From the NCBI RefSeq assembly GCF_042684705.1, contig NZ_JBHULZ010000004.1, positions 72,806 to 136,805 on the forward strand: a DNA stretch of 64,000 bases. Reading direction: 5' to 3'. A program made the position numbers and the translations under genes. Origin of the DNA: Mesonia sediminis (GTDB taxonomy: Bacteria > Bacteroidota > Bacteroidia > Flavobacteriales > Flavobacteriaceae). The notes under the pieces are model-generated. The model saw only the letters and a program-made list of their open reading frames with translations, did no database searches and was not told where the DNA came from. Position 1 is the stretch's first letter; every line of letters begins with the position of its first letter. Positions 55,016-64,000 of this stretch are shown here, one piece after another.

Positions 55016-57784
55016 TTAGCCTTTGTTTTTACCAAATTTATCTAGCTTAAAAGTCAAGCTGAACATCAAATACCGCTCTAAAACCAACTCTTGAGTGTCT
55101 TGAATAAAATCTTCACCGGTTTGTCTACGAGTAGCTATATTTTGGTCTAAAACATCAAAAACTTTGACTTTAAAGGTGGCTTTTTCATCAAAGAATTGAT
55201 AGCCTAGGCTCATATTCCATAAAATAAAATTATTGGTAAAGCCTGGGCTTACATTTCCCAAGCGCTGGTAAGCTATGTCATTTCCAAAAATGAGGTTTTT
55301 AGGCCAGAAACTGGTTACCTCTACCCCTATTTCGTGATTTACAAAACGCTCATTATTACGAGTGGGCAAACTGTATTTCGCATTTCTTAAATTTAGTTCG
55401 TAATAAGGGGTAAGCTGTAGAATATCTGTAAAATCAACATCTAACTTTATACTTGGCGATAACCGTGAGTCTTTAGTAACAAACTCAACTGCATTACTAA
55501 AACCAACGTCTCTACTATAGGCACCACTCAAACCTAATCGAAGTTTTAAATCGTAAAAATCTCTTCGCGAAAACAAGAAGCTGTAATTGGCACCTATAAA
55601 CGCAGAGTATGCACCATTCACATTGGTGTAACTGGTTTCACGAATCAGTTCTTCATTGGTCTGACTAATGCTGGTTACTTTATCTTGAATAAAATCTGCA
55701 CCAGCATAGGTATATAAACCCGATTTAGTTTTGTAGTTATAATTATTAAAACTAAAGTAAAAATTATGAGTTAAATTAGGCTTTAAATTTGGGTTACCCT
55801 GTATAATATTTAAAGGGTTTGTTCTGTTTTCTACCGGTTGCAGTTGATTGATACTTGGTGCGTTTTGTTGACTCTCGTAATTGAAATAAACAGAAGCCGC
55901 TTGATTTATCTTGTACCTTAAGTAAAAGTTTGAATAAAAGTTAGTAAAATTACTCTCAAAACGATTGCCGCTAAAATGATCTTTATTGGTTAAATTAAGT
56001 TGTTCTACCCCAGCAGATAGTGAGGCCCTTAATTTTTTACTCCGATAAACCATACCCAAACTGGGTCGATGCTTTAAACTACTGGTTTTGAAATCATTAC
56101 TTAAGTCTAGCAAAAAATCTTTAGTGCTATTATCGTAAACCAAACGCTCATTTATAGACTTTGAGTAATTGAGGGTATATTCTACATCTAAGAAGATTTT
56201 TTTGCGTAAAGCTATACGTGCGCCAAGCCCGGTATTAAAAGTTTTCGCATCTGTATTTTCTTTTATGCGCTGGTCTTGTAAATCTGTATCGGAAACACCT
56301 CCATTATCATCAAAAATTTGTCGCAGTGAATAAAACAATTGTTGATTGTCTGTAGTATTATTGGTGTAATTAAGATTAAGGTTTACATAACTTCCCAGCG
56401 TATCTAGTCTTCGGCTAGCACCTAACCTAGCGGCAAAATTGAGTTGTTCTACCTCGGTATCATTTCTTGTTTCTGCTTGATTTAAAACGGCAAAATCTTC
56501 TTGAAAGGATTTGGTTTCAGAATCGCTTTGTGACCTTCCTTTGTTGTAAGAGAAATTAGGACGAAACGAAATCCGCGTAAGCGAGTCTGGGCGAAAACTA
56601 AGATCAAAACTTGCGCGGTGATTATCGTTTTCCCGTTTAGAAATAGAACTTGACTCATTAAAAAAAATGCGATCGGGTAATATGTTCTCTCGGTTAATTT
56701 TTGTTTTAGTCTCGGTGTTGCTGCGATTAAAAAAGTAATCGGTTTCCAGTTCGGTTCGCTCTTCCCATTCATTTACCAAGCTAAAGCCAGTATTATAGGT
56801 CTGAGTTATACCTGAGTTACCACCACCAAAAGAATTCCCGTTAATGCTAAAACTGCCATTGCTACTGCGTGATATGCTATATGCATTTCTTCCCATGGCA
56901 TCATAAATTTCGTCAAAGCTAAAGCCTGAAGAGTTAATATTATTAGAACCTCCCAATACACTTAAGCGAAAACTATTTTTAAAGTAATTGGCAATTCCGC
57001 TTGCTTCGTAGCGATTTTGTGTACCTATACCTGCGGTGATTCGGGCGAAATAACCTCTATTTTTATCTTCATCTATGGTAATATTTAGTGTTTTATTTTG
57101 ACTATCTCCTTCTTTACCTGTAAATTCTTCGGTTTTTGTTTTGGTATCTACTACTTGAATTTTATTGATAAGCTCTTTAGGTAAATTTTTAGTGGCTATT
57201 TTGGGATCATCGCTAAAAAAAGACTTCCCGTTGACTAGGATCTTTGAAACCGGTTTACCGTTGATACTGATTTCACCTGCGTTGTTAACGCTTACTCCTG
57301 GTAGCTTTTTAAGTACGTCTTCAAGGTTAGCATTTGCCTTTGTCTTGAAAGAAGCGGCATTAAACTCTAAAGTATCGGTTTTCACGGTTACTGGCGCCGC
57401 TTGCGCTTGAACCAATACCTCTTCTAAAGTTTGATCGTCAATTTTCATTTGCAAGTTATTGAAACTCCAGTTACTTTGCTTTTTTAAGTCTAGTAATTGC
57501 TTTATCGGTAAAAATCCAGTGTAGCTAACAAACAAGAATAAACTATCGTTTTGTACTTTTCCTGCAATTTCAAACCCTCCCTCCTGATTACTAAGGGTAT
57601 AATCTACTAAAGTACCATTGGGCTCTTCTATATATATAGTAGCCGACTCTAAAGGCTTCTCGTTATCATCGATTAAACTTCCTTTTACTAGAAAGTCATG
57701 ATATTCTTGCGCATAATTCAATGAGCTAAAAAGTAAAATAAGAATTAAAAAAATGCGCTGGTGTTTTAAGTGCTTAGTAGACAT
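55016..57784 (-). CDS. TonB-dependent-receptor-like outer membrane beta-barrel protein
   Basis: This 922-residue outer membrane protein has a signal peptide (about 1-25), an N-terminal carboxypeptidase-regulatory-like beta domain (about 32-125, VKGSLIDDNEKPLESATIYI), a plug-like domain (about 135-235, NLEDVLKKLPGVSVNNAGEISINGK), and a long barrel of aromatic beta-strands ending in YLMFSLTFKLDKF. It belongs to the barrel family often named outer membrane beta-barrel family 3. The ligand is unknown; it has no SusD partner here, so it is not a Sus-type importer. Confidence 0.85.
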   Translation of the reverse strand: MSTKHLKHQRIFLILILLFSSLNYAQEYHDFLVKGSLIDDNEKPLESATIYIEEPNGTLVDYTLSNQEGGFEIAGKVQNDSLFLFVSYTGFLPIKQLLDLKKQSNWSFNNLQMKIDDQTLEEVLVQAQAAPVTVKTDTLEFNAASFKTKANANLEDVLKKLPGVSVNNAGEISINGKPVSKILVNGKSFFSDDPKIATKNLPKELINKIQVVDTKTKTEEFTGKEGDSQNKTLNITIDEDKNRGYFARITAGIGTQNRYEASGIANYFKNSFRLSVLGGSNNINSSGFSFDEIYDAMGRNAYSISRSSNGSFSINGNSFGGGNSGITQTYNTGFSLVNEWEERTELETDYFFNRSNTETKTKINRENILPDRIFFNESSSISKRENDNHRASFDLSFRPDSLTRISFRPNFSYNKGRSQSDSETKSFQEDFAVLNQAETRNDTEVEQLNFAARLGASRRLDTLGSYVNLNLNYTNNTTDNQQLFYSLRQIFDDNGGVSDTDLQDQRIKENTDAKTFNTGLGARIALRKKIFLDVEYTLNYSKSINERLVYDNSTKDFLLDLSNDFKTSSLKHRPSLGMVYRSKKLRASLSAGVEQLNLTNKDHFSGNRFESNFTNFYSNFYLRYKINQAASVYFNYESQQNAPSINQLQPVENRTNPLNIIQGNPNLKPNLTHNFYFSFNNYNYKTKSGLYTYAGADFIQDKVTSISQTNEELIRETSYTNVNGAYSAFIGANYSFLFSRRDFYDLKLRLGLSGAYSRDVGFSNAVEFVTKDSRLSPSIKLDVDFTDILQLTPYYELNLRNAKYSLPTRNNERFVNHEIGVEVTSFWPKNLIFGNDIAYQRLGNVSPGFTNNFILWNMSLGYQFFDEKATFKVKVFDVLDQNIATRRQTGEDFIQDTQELVLERYLMFSLTFKLDKFGKNKG

Positions 57785-57852
57785 ATCAATTATTTACTAT
57801 AGAAAGATTACAATTTACATTAAATTATTTAGAAAAATAATAAAGGAAACCA

Positions 57853-58461
57853 CTATGTAAAAAGCGTTTTAAAAAGAATCTTAATATCTAAAGTCAAACT
57901 ATAATTCTTCAGGTAATATTTGTTTAATCTAATTTTTTCGGGCCAAATCACCTCACGATTATAAGCAATAGGGTCGCTTTGCCGCGCCAAAAGTTCTTCT
58001 TCATTTTTAAAAGCCAAGGTAGCCAAACCCGTAATTCCCGGTTTTAGCAATAATATCCTAGCATCATTTCCGGTAAGATTATCGGCAAATCCTGGTACAT
58101 CTGGCCTTGGCCCTACCAAACTCATTTGGCCTAGCAGCACATTAAACAATTGTGGTAGCTCATCAATTTTATATTTTCTTAAAAATGCACCAATACCTGT
58201 AATACGAGGATCCCGAGCTGTGGTTACCGAAGTTTCAACCCCCTCGATTCTGCGCATACTCCTTAATTTTAAAATATAAAATTCTTTACCAAATTGACCT
58301 ATTCGCTTGCTTCTATAAATTCCACTTTGTTTGGTACTCCAACTGGCTAAAATAAAACCTAAAACCAGAATTGGAAAAAGTAGACCTATGCCCACCAGAG
58401 AGGCTATTAAGTCAATACCCCGTTTCACCCATTTTTCGCTAGAACTTAATTTATCTTTCAT
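57853..58461 (-). CDS. Sugar transferase, polyprenyl-phosphate glycosyl-1-phosphate type
   Basis: This 202-residue enzyme probably starts synthesis of a surface glycan by moving a sugar-1-phosphate to undecaprenyl phosphate. It has one N-terminal membrane segment (about 14-36), then FYILKLRSMR, the DPRITGIGAFLRKYKIDELP motif and SLVGPRPDVP. These are the conserved blocks of the WcaJ/PglC-like family. It overlaps the DMT gene by 11 bases. No other glycan genes are visible nearby. Confidence 0.93.
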   Translation of the reverse strand: MKDKLSSSEKWVKRGIDLIASLVGIGLLFPILVLGFILASWSTKQSGIYRSKRIGQFGKEFYILKLRSMRRIEGVETSVTTARDPRITGIGAFLRKYKIDELPQLFNVLLGQMSLVGPRPDVPGFADNLTGNDARILLLKPGITGLATLAFKNEEELLARQSDPIAYNREVIWPEKIRLNKYYLKNYSLTLDIKILFKTLFT

Positions 58462-59368
58462 TATGTTTTCGATTCCGCGAAAAGCGTAATTGCCTAAAAC
58501 TGATTTTATCGTACACTAAGCCGCTTATAATTAAAAATAACCCCATTAAAGTAGGTAATCCTATTGGCTCTCTTAAAATTAAATAGATGACTACAAGCGA
58601 CAAAAAAGGAACCAAATACACCAACTTACTCACGCCTGCAGCAGAATATGATTTTTTAAGCGCAATAGACCAAATTATAAAAGTGATACCCATTTCAAAC
58701 AATCCCACATATACTGCACTCCACAAACCTATACCATATTCCATTGTAAAATTTGAAAAGAAGTAAACACTAATGGCAATATAAACAAAGCCAAAACAAA
58801 AATTGAGGAACAATTTACTCAATTCTTCACGCTCATCTTTAATATTAAAAATCCAGAATGCAGCCCAGATAATTGCCGACCCCAACCCAAACATAACTCC
58901 TTGTAAATTTGAAAAGGACAAGTTCACCAAATTACCACGTGTGGCAATAATTAGAACCCCTACAAAACTAATGCCTATAGCCAATAAATTTTTTGGTGTC
59001 ATCTTTTGCTTTAAAAGCGGAATGGCTAATAGACTAAACATTATGGGCCAAGTATAATTAAGTGCTTGTGCTTCTTGAGCCGGCAGTAAATCGTAAGCTT
59101 TAAAAAGTACGATATAATACAAAAAGGGATTTATTCCACCGTATAAAGCTGACTTAAAAATAGCTTTAGCCGGGAGTTTAAAGAGTTGAAAGAATCTCTT
59201 CTTTACTACCAATATTATACCCAAAACCAACACTGCTGTTCCTGAGGACCAAAAGAGTAATTGTAAATAATCAAAACTAGCCAAGGCAAGTTTCATACCT
59301 GTCGCTACGGTACTCCATAGTAAAACCGCTATTCCGGCATAAGCCATAGCCTGCTTTTGATTTTTCAT
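58451..59368 (-). CDS. EamA/DMT family transporter
   Basis: This 305-residue inner-membrane protein has about ten helices in two EamA repeats (MAYAGIAVLLWSTVATGMKLAL at the start and GVMFGLGSAIIWAAFWIFNI midway). The substrate is unknown; the family exports metabolites such as amino acids or nucleotide-sugar-like compounds. Its 3' end overlaps the sugar transferase start by 11 bases, which implies coupled expression. Confidence 0.88.
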   Translation of the reverse strand: MKNQKQAMAYAGIAVLLWSTVATGMKLALASFDYLQLLFWSSGTAVLVLGIILVVKKRFFQLFKLPAKAIFKSALYGGINPFLYYIVLFKAYDLLPAQEAQALNYTWPIMFSLLAIPLLKQKMTPKNLLAIGISFVGVLIIATRGNLVNLSFSNLQGVMFGLGSAIIWAAFWIFNIKDEREELSKLFLNFCFGFVYIAISVYFFSNFTMEYGIGLWSAVYVGLFEMGITFIIWSIALKKSYSAAGVSKLVYLVPFLSLVVIYLILREPIGLPTLMGLFLIISGLVYDKISFRQLRFSRNRKHNER

Positions 59369-59463
59369 GTGGTTCAGTTTAATACAATAAATGTAATGGA
59401 TTAAAAAAAGCTGGCAAACGATTTTTATATTTTTAAGTCCAATGCTTTATCAAAGCACTAATT

Positions 59464-60375
59464 TTAAAAGCACCTGAATCGGTTCCTATATCTGCTCCAT
59501 AACTCAAACTGCAAAAAAACTTCGTGAGAGCCACTGCTGTACTTGCTTATGGTGGTAGTTTCGTAATCATAAGCATAACCTAAAGTCAATTCGTCTGTGA
59601 TACGAAAACCCGCCAAAGCAGTGAAGGCCGCGTTTAATCGATAGGATGCACCCAGGTTCCAACGCTCTAAAAGATAAATATTCATAGACAAATCTATTGC
59701 TAGAGGTGCACCGCTAACCGCTTTAATTAAAAAAGCAGGTTTTAATTGAACTTCGTTCTCAAGGGGAAATACATAACCGCCTAAAAAATAGATATGAGCT
59801 TTATTGGTATAAGTTGAGACACTTACTTCGTTAAATTTTTTTGTATGCAAAAGATTTGGAGAAGAAACCCCTAAGTAAGCTTCATCTGTATATAAAAAAG
59901 CTCCTAAACCCAAAACGGGAGAAAACTCAGACAAATTAGTCAAGTATGGATCGTTAATATCGGCAATGGTTAGTTTATGTAGAGCTAGGTCTAAATTCTC
60001 TGCTCCTGCTTTAATACCAAGCGATAAACGTGTGTCTTCACTTCGATCTAATGGTAAGATATAAGCAAAATTTACACTGAAAGATTTTTGAGTGGAGATT
60101 CCTATTCGGTCCTGCGTAAAATCAAGCCCTAAATTAGCTAAACTAGTTAGCCCTAAAGGACTATGTGCAGAGAAGTTAAAGGTTTCGGGAGCACCCTCAA
60201 CACCTACCCACTGGTTACGATAAATACTTGATACTGTAAGCACTTCCCGCGAGCCAGTATACCCCGGATTAATACTCATTGGGTTATACATATATTGCGT
60301 GAATTGCGATTCTTGCTGGGCAGCGCCAGTATACCAACATAAGAAAACCAAAATGAATAAGTAAAAATTTTTCAT
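59464..60375 (-). CDS. PorP/SprF family type IX secretion-associated outer membrane protein
   Basis: This 303-residue barrel has a signal peptide (about 1-18) and the family opening QQESQFTQYMYNPMSINPGY. The later FTQDRIGISTQKSF and the C-terminal YRNRFRCF are typical too. SprF-like proteins are needed for secretion of type B CTD proteins encoded next to them. The CHU_C-type gene directly upstream (60385-61614) is the natural client. Last gene of the surface locus. Confidence 0.93.
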   Translation of the reverse strand: MKNFYLFILVFLCWYTGAAQQESQFTQYMYNPMSINPGYTGSREVLTVSSIYRNQWVGVEGAPETFNFSAHSPLGLTSLANLGLDFTQDRIGISTQKSFSVNFAYILPLDRSEDTRLSLGIKAGAENLDLALHKLTIADINDPYLTNLSEFSPVLGLGAFLYTDEAYLGVSSPNLLHTKKFNEVSVSTYTNKAHIYFLGGYVFPLENEVQLKPAFLIKAVSGAPLAIDLSMNIYLLERWNLGASYRLNAAFTALAGFRITDELTLGYAYDYETTTISKYSSGSHEVFLQFELWSRYRNRFRCF

Positions 60376-60384
60376 AGGCTTAAT

Positions 60385-61614
60385 TTAAGTTGAACTTAAA
60401 TGTATGTAACCCATTTTTTTATGGATTTGATTCTCATTATACTGATATTCTAAAACGTAAAAATAAGTTCCCGATGGCAATTTACTGCCTTCTCGAACGG
60501 TAAGCCTTCCCGTACTATAACCATCAAAAACATGACCCGCTAAACCATAGGTATCGGTTTCGAATACTTTTACCCCCCATCTATTAAAAATTTGGACTTT
60601 TAAGTTTTTAGCACAGCCAGGATTATCATTAATAATCTTCAAGTAATCGTTAAAACCATCTTGATTGGGTGTAACTGCGTTATAAACCACAATATCGCAA
60701 GGGTTAATTTCATTAAATTTCATCAAAGCCAAAGTATAAATGCCAGCCTTATCAATTGTGGTAGACACTGTTTTGGCATCTATATCAACCATCCCCCCTA
60801 GGTCTACCCAAGCATTCAAGCGCTCGTTCCATCTTACAATATGAATCGCATCTCCTTGATTTATATGATTTAGAATATAGCTGGGTGTGGTTGAATTATC
60901 ATAGCTTAAGCTTAGTACCGCTTCTGCTGGGTTGTAAATTTTCACTTCCCAATATTCTGTATGGCTTATACGATCTATGAGCCCTTCCTTTTTTCGTCTA
61001 TCGTACAAATCTCCTGCGTCTTCAAAGAAATAAGTCGATTCTACAATATTTTCTAAAGGTAATTGCTGTAGGATTGCTGGTCTATAATAAGATTTATGAC
61101 CTATAGGATAAGTAAAATCCTCTTTTCCGAATTTAAAAACCGGACCGTCAACATGGCTTGAATGACTAGCATTTCTAGCAATTGCCTCATTTAAAAAATT
61201 GATTGGAGCTTCGCTTTTTCGATTTTTTAAAACGCCAAGTTGAAAATAAGCTTGATTATATATATTCAATTCCGCTTCAAGCGAAAATGCTATCACCGGT
61301 GTAATATTATCTAAGTATAAATTATTTACCGCTAAAAAATCACCTTTCAACCGTTGTAATTTGCTACCCACTAAACGGATGGTTCCGGTATTTTGGTAAA
61401 AGTCAAATTTACTTTGGTTATAAATATCTCCATAAAAATTAGATCGGCCATCGTTGTAAAAAGAGGCTGAGGGCTCATTAAAAAAATCACTCACTGTAGA
61501 GAAAGTGGTTTGCTCACTTACATACAGCATACCGGTATTAACAGTTTGAGCAGTAAGAAGAATGGGATGTAAGAAAACCCAGAGTATAAGCAATATTTGA
61601 GTTGCATACTTCAT
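60385..61614 (-). CDS. Secreted protein with CHU_C-type T9SS type B sorting domain
   Basis: This 409-residue protein has a signal peptide (about 1-22) and a C-terminal gliding-motility CTD of about 90 residues: VVYNAVTPNQDGFNDYLKI, then VQIFNRWGVKVFETDTYG and the ending GYIHLSST. The middle part is beta-rich with no family I recognise. It ends 9 bases before the PorP/SprF-like gene, its likely secretion partner, and starts 4 bases after the GEVED gene. Confidence 0.9.
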   Translation of the reverse strand: MKYATQILLILWVFLHPILLTAQTVNTGMLYVSEQTTFSTVSDFFNEPSASFYNDGRSNFYGDIYNQSKFDFYQNTGTIRLVGSKLQRLKGDFLAVNNLYLDNITPVIAFSLEAELNIYNQAYFQLGVLKNRKSEAPINFLNEAIARNASHSSHVDGPVFKFGKEDFTYPIGHKSYYRPAILQQLPLENIVESTYFFEDAGDLYDRRKKEGLIDRISHTEYWEVKIYNPAEAVLSLSYDNSTTPSYILNHINQGDAIHIVRWNERLNAWVDLGGMVDIDAKTVSTTIDKAGIYTLALMKFNEINPCDIVVYNAVTPNQDGFNDYLKIINDNPGCAKNLKVQIFNRWGVKVFETDTYGLAGHVFDGYSTGRLTVREGSKLPSGTYFYVLEYQYNENQIHKKMGYIHLSST

Positions 61615-61618
61615 TTGC

Positions 61619-63049
61619 TTAATCTTTAACTTTTGTGGGTAAATGCGGATTTACCAAAGCTGGTTTTACCACATACATAATATGATCTTCTACTTCTCCT
61701 TTTAATAGCGTAGCTTCTGGGGTTAAAACACCATAATAATTAGCTGATAAGCGTAAACGCATATAGGTAGGCATTATTTTAACATCAGAAGGTACCGTCC
61801 AACTGAGAGTAGTTGAACCTACGCCTGCGGGTAGACTTTGCATAACGCCCTCCTGAGGCTCGAAAACACCATTGACGTTAAAATCTATCCAAGCCTGCAA
61901 ATAAGAATCTTTTATTGTCGTGTAGGGCACTTGAAGGCTAAAAACTTCACCTGCTTTATAGTTATAATTTATATAGTGAAATCGTTTTAAAAAAGGAGGT
62001 AAAACATCTTCCTCGTTGGCAATTCCGCCATCGTTATCATCAGCCAGTGCGTCGAGACTATATTGCGAGTTGGCTTCTGGATCTGGTGCAACAGAACCAA
62101 TAAAACTTCTGTTTGTTCTAGGAATTTCATTGGCCGAATTATAAGTTGCTGTATTCAAATCTACCGTTGTACCCAAAGCAATTTGATCGGATGTAAATTC
62201 GGAATAATCAATTATATGCAAGGCCTCGCCATAACTGGCTGGTGCATCGCCTCTATCTAATTCGGGCATTAGTAAACCCAAAGCAATTGCGGTTAAACCT
62301 GCTCCTTTAACCGATACATTAAAGGTAACTTCATAATTGTTTGCTTGCGTATCGTAGGCAGTTTGATTAAAACTAAGTATAGAAATAGCTGCGGTATTAT
62401 TATCATTTCCATTAAAGAATCGAACTTGTTGCAAACCTCCTTGCATCGTCTTCTCTAATTGATAAGGTCCTGCACCTATATTTTTTTGTAATTCAGTTAC
62501 ATTCCAAACACCATCAGCACTAGCTTTTAGCTCTTCGGTTTGCGATAAAGATTCTGCATCGGCAACCACCAACCCCTTAATCCTGACAGGATTTCCATCC
62601 AAAGAAGCTTGACACCTAACCGTAAACGTAACGGTAGTTCCACTTTGTGCGTTAATTAATCCTGCAACCATTTGATTGTTAGCTCCAGGGCCCCCTATGT
62701 GATATAAGTCATCCATGGAGTCACCCGTATAATTACCCGGAATATAACTTTTCAAAGAGGCAGGCGGACTTATATTCTCAATGGTAGCTTGTAGGCAAAA
62801 ATATTTATTAGCACTTAAAGGTATGGATGCGTATGAAGTTTCTCCTTCGCCTAAAATTTGATTGCTTTTACCGTAAGTATCTGCAATAGTTTTAGCTCCC
62901 CAAGTTAGCCAAATTATTCGGTTGGTATAACTCCCTGTGCCGCCAGTGGCAAAAGTTGAAGTAACTAAATTACCAGGATAACACTGAGCACTTATAGTAT
63001 TGCTTGTTAGTAAGACAAACCCAAGAATAAAAATTAGTGGAATACGCAT
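61619..63049 (-). CDS. GEVED domain-containing secreted protein
   Basis: This 476-residue protein has a signal peptide (about 1-21, ending ISAQ), a beta-rich N-terminal part with a CshA-like domain (residues about 25-260, GTTVTFTVRCQASLDGNPVR), a DRGDAPASYGEALH stretch (265-278), and a GEVED domain (about 375-470, YLQAWIDFNVNGVFEPQEG, then LKGEVEDHIMYV). I see no C-terminal sorting domain, so its route outward is not clear. It lies between the repeat protein and the CHU_C gene, four bases from each neighbour. Confidence 0.85.
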   Translation of the reverse strand: MRIPLIFILGFVLLTSNTISAQCYPGNLVTSTFATGGTGSYTNRIIWLTWGAKTIADTYGKSNQILGEGETSYASIPLSANKYFCLQATIENISPPASLKSYIPGNYTGDSMDDLYHIGGPGANNQMVAGLINAQSGTTVTFTVRCQASLDGNPVRIKGLVVADAESLSQTEELKASADGVWNVTELQKNIGAGPYQLEKTMQGGLQQVRFFNGNDNNTAAISILSFNQTAYDTQANNYEVTFNVSVKGAGLTAIALGLLMPELDRGDAPASYGEALHIIDYSEFTSDQIALGTTVDLNTATYNSANEIPRTNRSFIGSVAPDPEANSQYSLDALADDNDGGIANEEDVLPPFLKRFHYINYNYKAGEVFSLQVPYTTIKDSYLQAWIDFNVNGVFEPQEGVMQSLPAGVGSTTLSWTVPSDVKIMPTYMRLRLSANYYGVLTPEATLLKGEVEDHIMYVVKPALVNPHLPTKVKD

Positions 63050-63052
63050 GGA

Positions 63053-64000
63053 CTATGGTTTTACTTCAAATACAATGTTCATAAAAGTTGCTTCGGTCAC
63101 GGCCGATGTAGGATAAACGTCATAAGTAAGTACGCCAGAGTCTGAAATACTTACATTATAAAATACACTAGAATCATAATACGTAATATAATAATTAAAC
63201 TCCGTGGCGGGCAAAACAGGTAGTGCATTTCCAGCATTTGCCGTGTTAGTAATAAAGTTAGTATTAGTTACACCCGTAAATTGACTATGGTATTTATTGT
63301 ATAGATCTACAGTACCATAGATCTCGCCCGCAGGGACTTGGTCTGAGGATGTGGGCAATAAAATAGCAGGCATATAAAAAAATCTAGGCATAGCGGCTTT
63401 AACTTGTTTTAAAACTCCATTTGCATTTAAAACCATAATGTTATGCGTGGGCGAATCGCCTTTTTCTAAACCGGTTATGGATAAGGTATTGACTCCAGTG
63501 GTTCCCAACGTGGTAGGCTTTATTAAATTTCCTCCCAATTGAAAGTGATTAGCAGATTGACTAATACCATTATCCGCCGTATAATTTATATCGATTGTGG
63601 TACCGTCTGAATTCGTAACGGAATAAGAACCGTCACCATTATTCACTACTGAGGTGGTATTAGCATCGAAAAGGAGCTGGGTGCCGTCTACGGCCGTATG
63701 GGTAAAAGTACCGTCGCCATTATCTTGCAAGGTGTCGGTGTTGTTTTGTAGCAAATTGATGATTTCCGTATAAACATCGCCTTGATTCTGAATGTTGGTC
63801 ACTACATCGTTGATCACATCAATGGTCATTGTTGCGCCGTTGGCATTGGTAAATGTGTAAGTACCATCGTTGTTGTTCACATAGGTAGTGGTATTGGCAT
63901 CGAAAAGGAGCTGGGTGCCGTCTACCGCCGTGTGGGTAAAAGTACCGTCGCCATTATCTTGCAAGGTGTCGGTGTTGTTTTGGAGTAGATTGATAATTTC
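63053..64000 (-). CDS. Secreted repeat protein, N-terminal part outside window
   Basis: The frame stays open to the window edge, so the start is missing; 315 C-terminal residues are visible. The N-terminal part seen is a tandem repeat of 78 residues (234 bp) containing QDNGDGTFTHTAVDGTQLLF and NNNDGTYTFTNANGATMTIDV. Repeats rich in DNGDGT suggest an extracellular, possibly calcium-binding, adhesin. The last 190 residues are a non-repeat domain (LGGNLIKPTTLGTTGVNTLS...). No CTD is seen at the visible C-terminus. It is the first gene of the locus visible here. Confidence 0.85.
   Translation of the reverse strand, partial: EIINLLQNNTDTLQDNGDGTFTHTAVDGTQLLFDANTTTYVNNNDGTYTFTNANGATMTIDVINDVVTNIQNQGDVYTEIINLLQNNTDTLQDNGDGTFTHTAVDGTQLLFDANTTSVVNNGDGSYSVTNSDGTTIDINYTADNGISQSANHFQLGGNLIKPTTLGTTGVNTLSITGLEKGDSPTHNIMVLNANGVLKQVKAAMPRFFYMPAILLPTSSDQVPAGEIYGTVDLYNKYHSQFTGVTNTNFITNTANAGNALPVLPATEFNYYITYYDSSVFYNVSISDSGVLTYDVYPTSAVTEATFMNIVFEVKP
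63653..63773. repeat. 234-bp tandem repeat, inner copy
   Basis: This stretch matches 63887-64000 with very few differences, at a fixed offset of 234 bases. The identity covers the NNTDTLQDNGDGTFTH part of the protein unit; the rest of the unit is more divergent. Confidence 0.8.
63887..64000. repeat. 234-bp tandem repeat, outer copy
   Basis: Second copy, running off the window, so more copies are likely further along. Confidence 0.8.

Noticed and set aside
63653..64000. Direct repeats as a CRISPR array
   Set aside because: The 234-bp period, an intact reading frame and near-identity over long stretches show repeats within a protein-coding gene.
1..64000. tRNA, rRNA, IS elements, prophage and CRISPR
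   Set aside because: Scanning found no cloverleaf, rRNA, transposase, integrase or array-like sequence.

Overview
The window is AT-rich, coding-dense chromosomal DNA from a member of the Bacteroidetes, almost certainly the Flavobacteriaceae. The evidence is the promoter style (TAnnTTTG boxes, few Shine-Dalgarno sequences), paired S46 dipeptidyl peptidases, a Bacteroidetes-type phenylalanine hydroxylase, GSCFA, DUF5522 and DUF4230 proteins, PorP/SprF-like and type IX secretion (T9SS) CHU_C-type proteins, and a clade II nitrous oxide reductase cluster. I see no rRNA, tRNA, CRISPR array, IS element or prophage. No gene-free stretch exceeds 300 bases.

Layout. 1-9.4 kb: end of a primary-type sigma factor, rpsU, DUF2797, a GH3-family acyl-adenylate enzyme, a minus-strand set (PLP desulfhydrase/deaminase, GH73-LysM lipoprotein, hemL), then DUF5522-hutU-DUF4136. 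9.5-18.5 kb: a nitrogen-oxide module. The minus strand carries cytochrome c lipoprotein-nosZ-nosB-like-nosL-nosD-nosF-nosY plus an extra His-rich membrane protein. A divergent NsrR-like Rrf2 regulator and the di-iron Fe-S repair gene ric lie on the plus strand. The two promoter regions share a candidate operator. 18.5-32 kb: stress and housekeeping genes, the E2 and fused E1 of a 2-oxoacid dehydrogenase with a four-helix-bundle gene between them, a DPP11-like and a DPP7-like S46 peptidase, a DAACS symporter, an acetyltransferase, paaY, a second four-helix-bundle gene and an enoyl-CoA hydratase.

32-45 kb: an aerobic phenylacetate (paa) cluster on the minus strand, in transcription order paaE-A-B-C-D-G-H-(membrane protein)-I-(zinc metallopeptidase)-J-Z. 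A TetR-family gene precedes paaE, and a perfect inverted repeat lies on the paaE promoter. PaaZ carries an extra C-terminal DUF1569 domain. paaK is not in the window. Phenylalanine hydroxylase (phhA) diverges from the regulator. 46.7-54.7 kb: DUF4230, rhodanese, GSCFA and alaS, then a compact plus-strand run M23 peptidase-MerR-LemA-TPM-TPM. 54.8-64 kb: a possible 51-residue protein, a TonB-dependent-receptor-like barrel, a sugar transferase, a DMT exporter, and a T9SS-type surface locus (repeat protein running off the window, GEVED protein, CHU_C-type protein, PorP/SprF-like barrel).

At the DNA level two short sequences are over-represented. The GC-rich palindrome TTCCGCGGAAGC occurs three times inside unrelated genes, always in the same reading frame. 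The 16-mer AATCCGCTTTAAGCTT occurs three times. Several genes appear to be transcribed from promoters that would give leaderless mRNAs.
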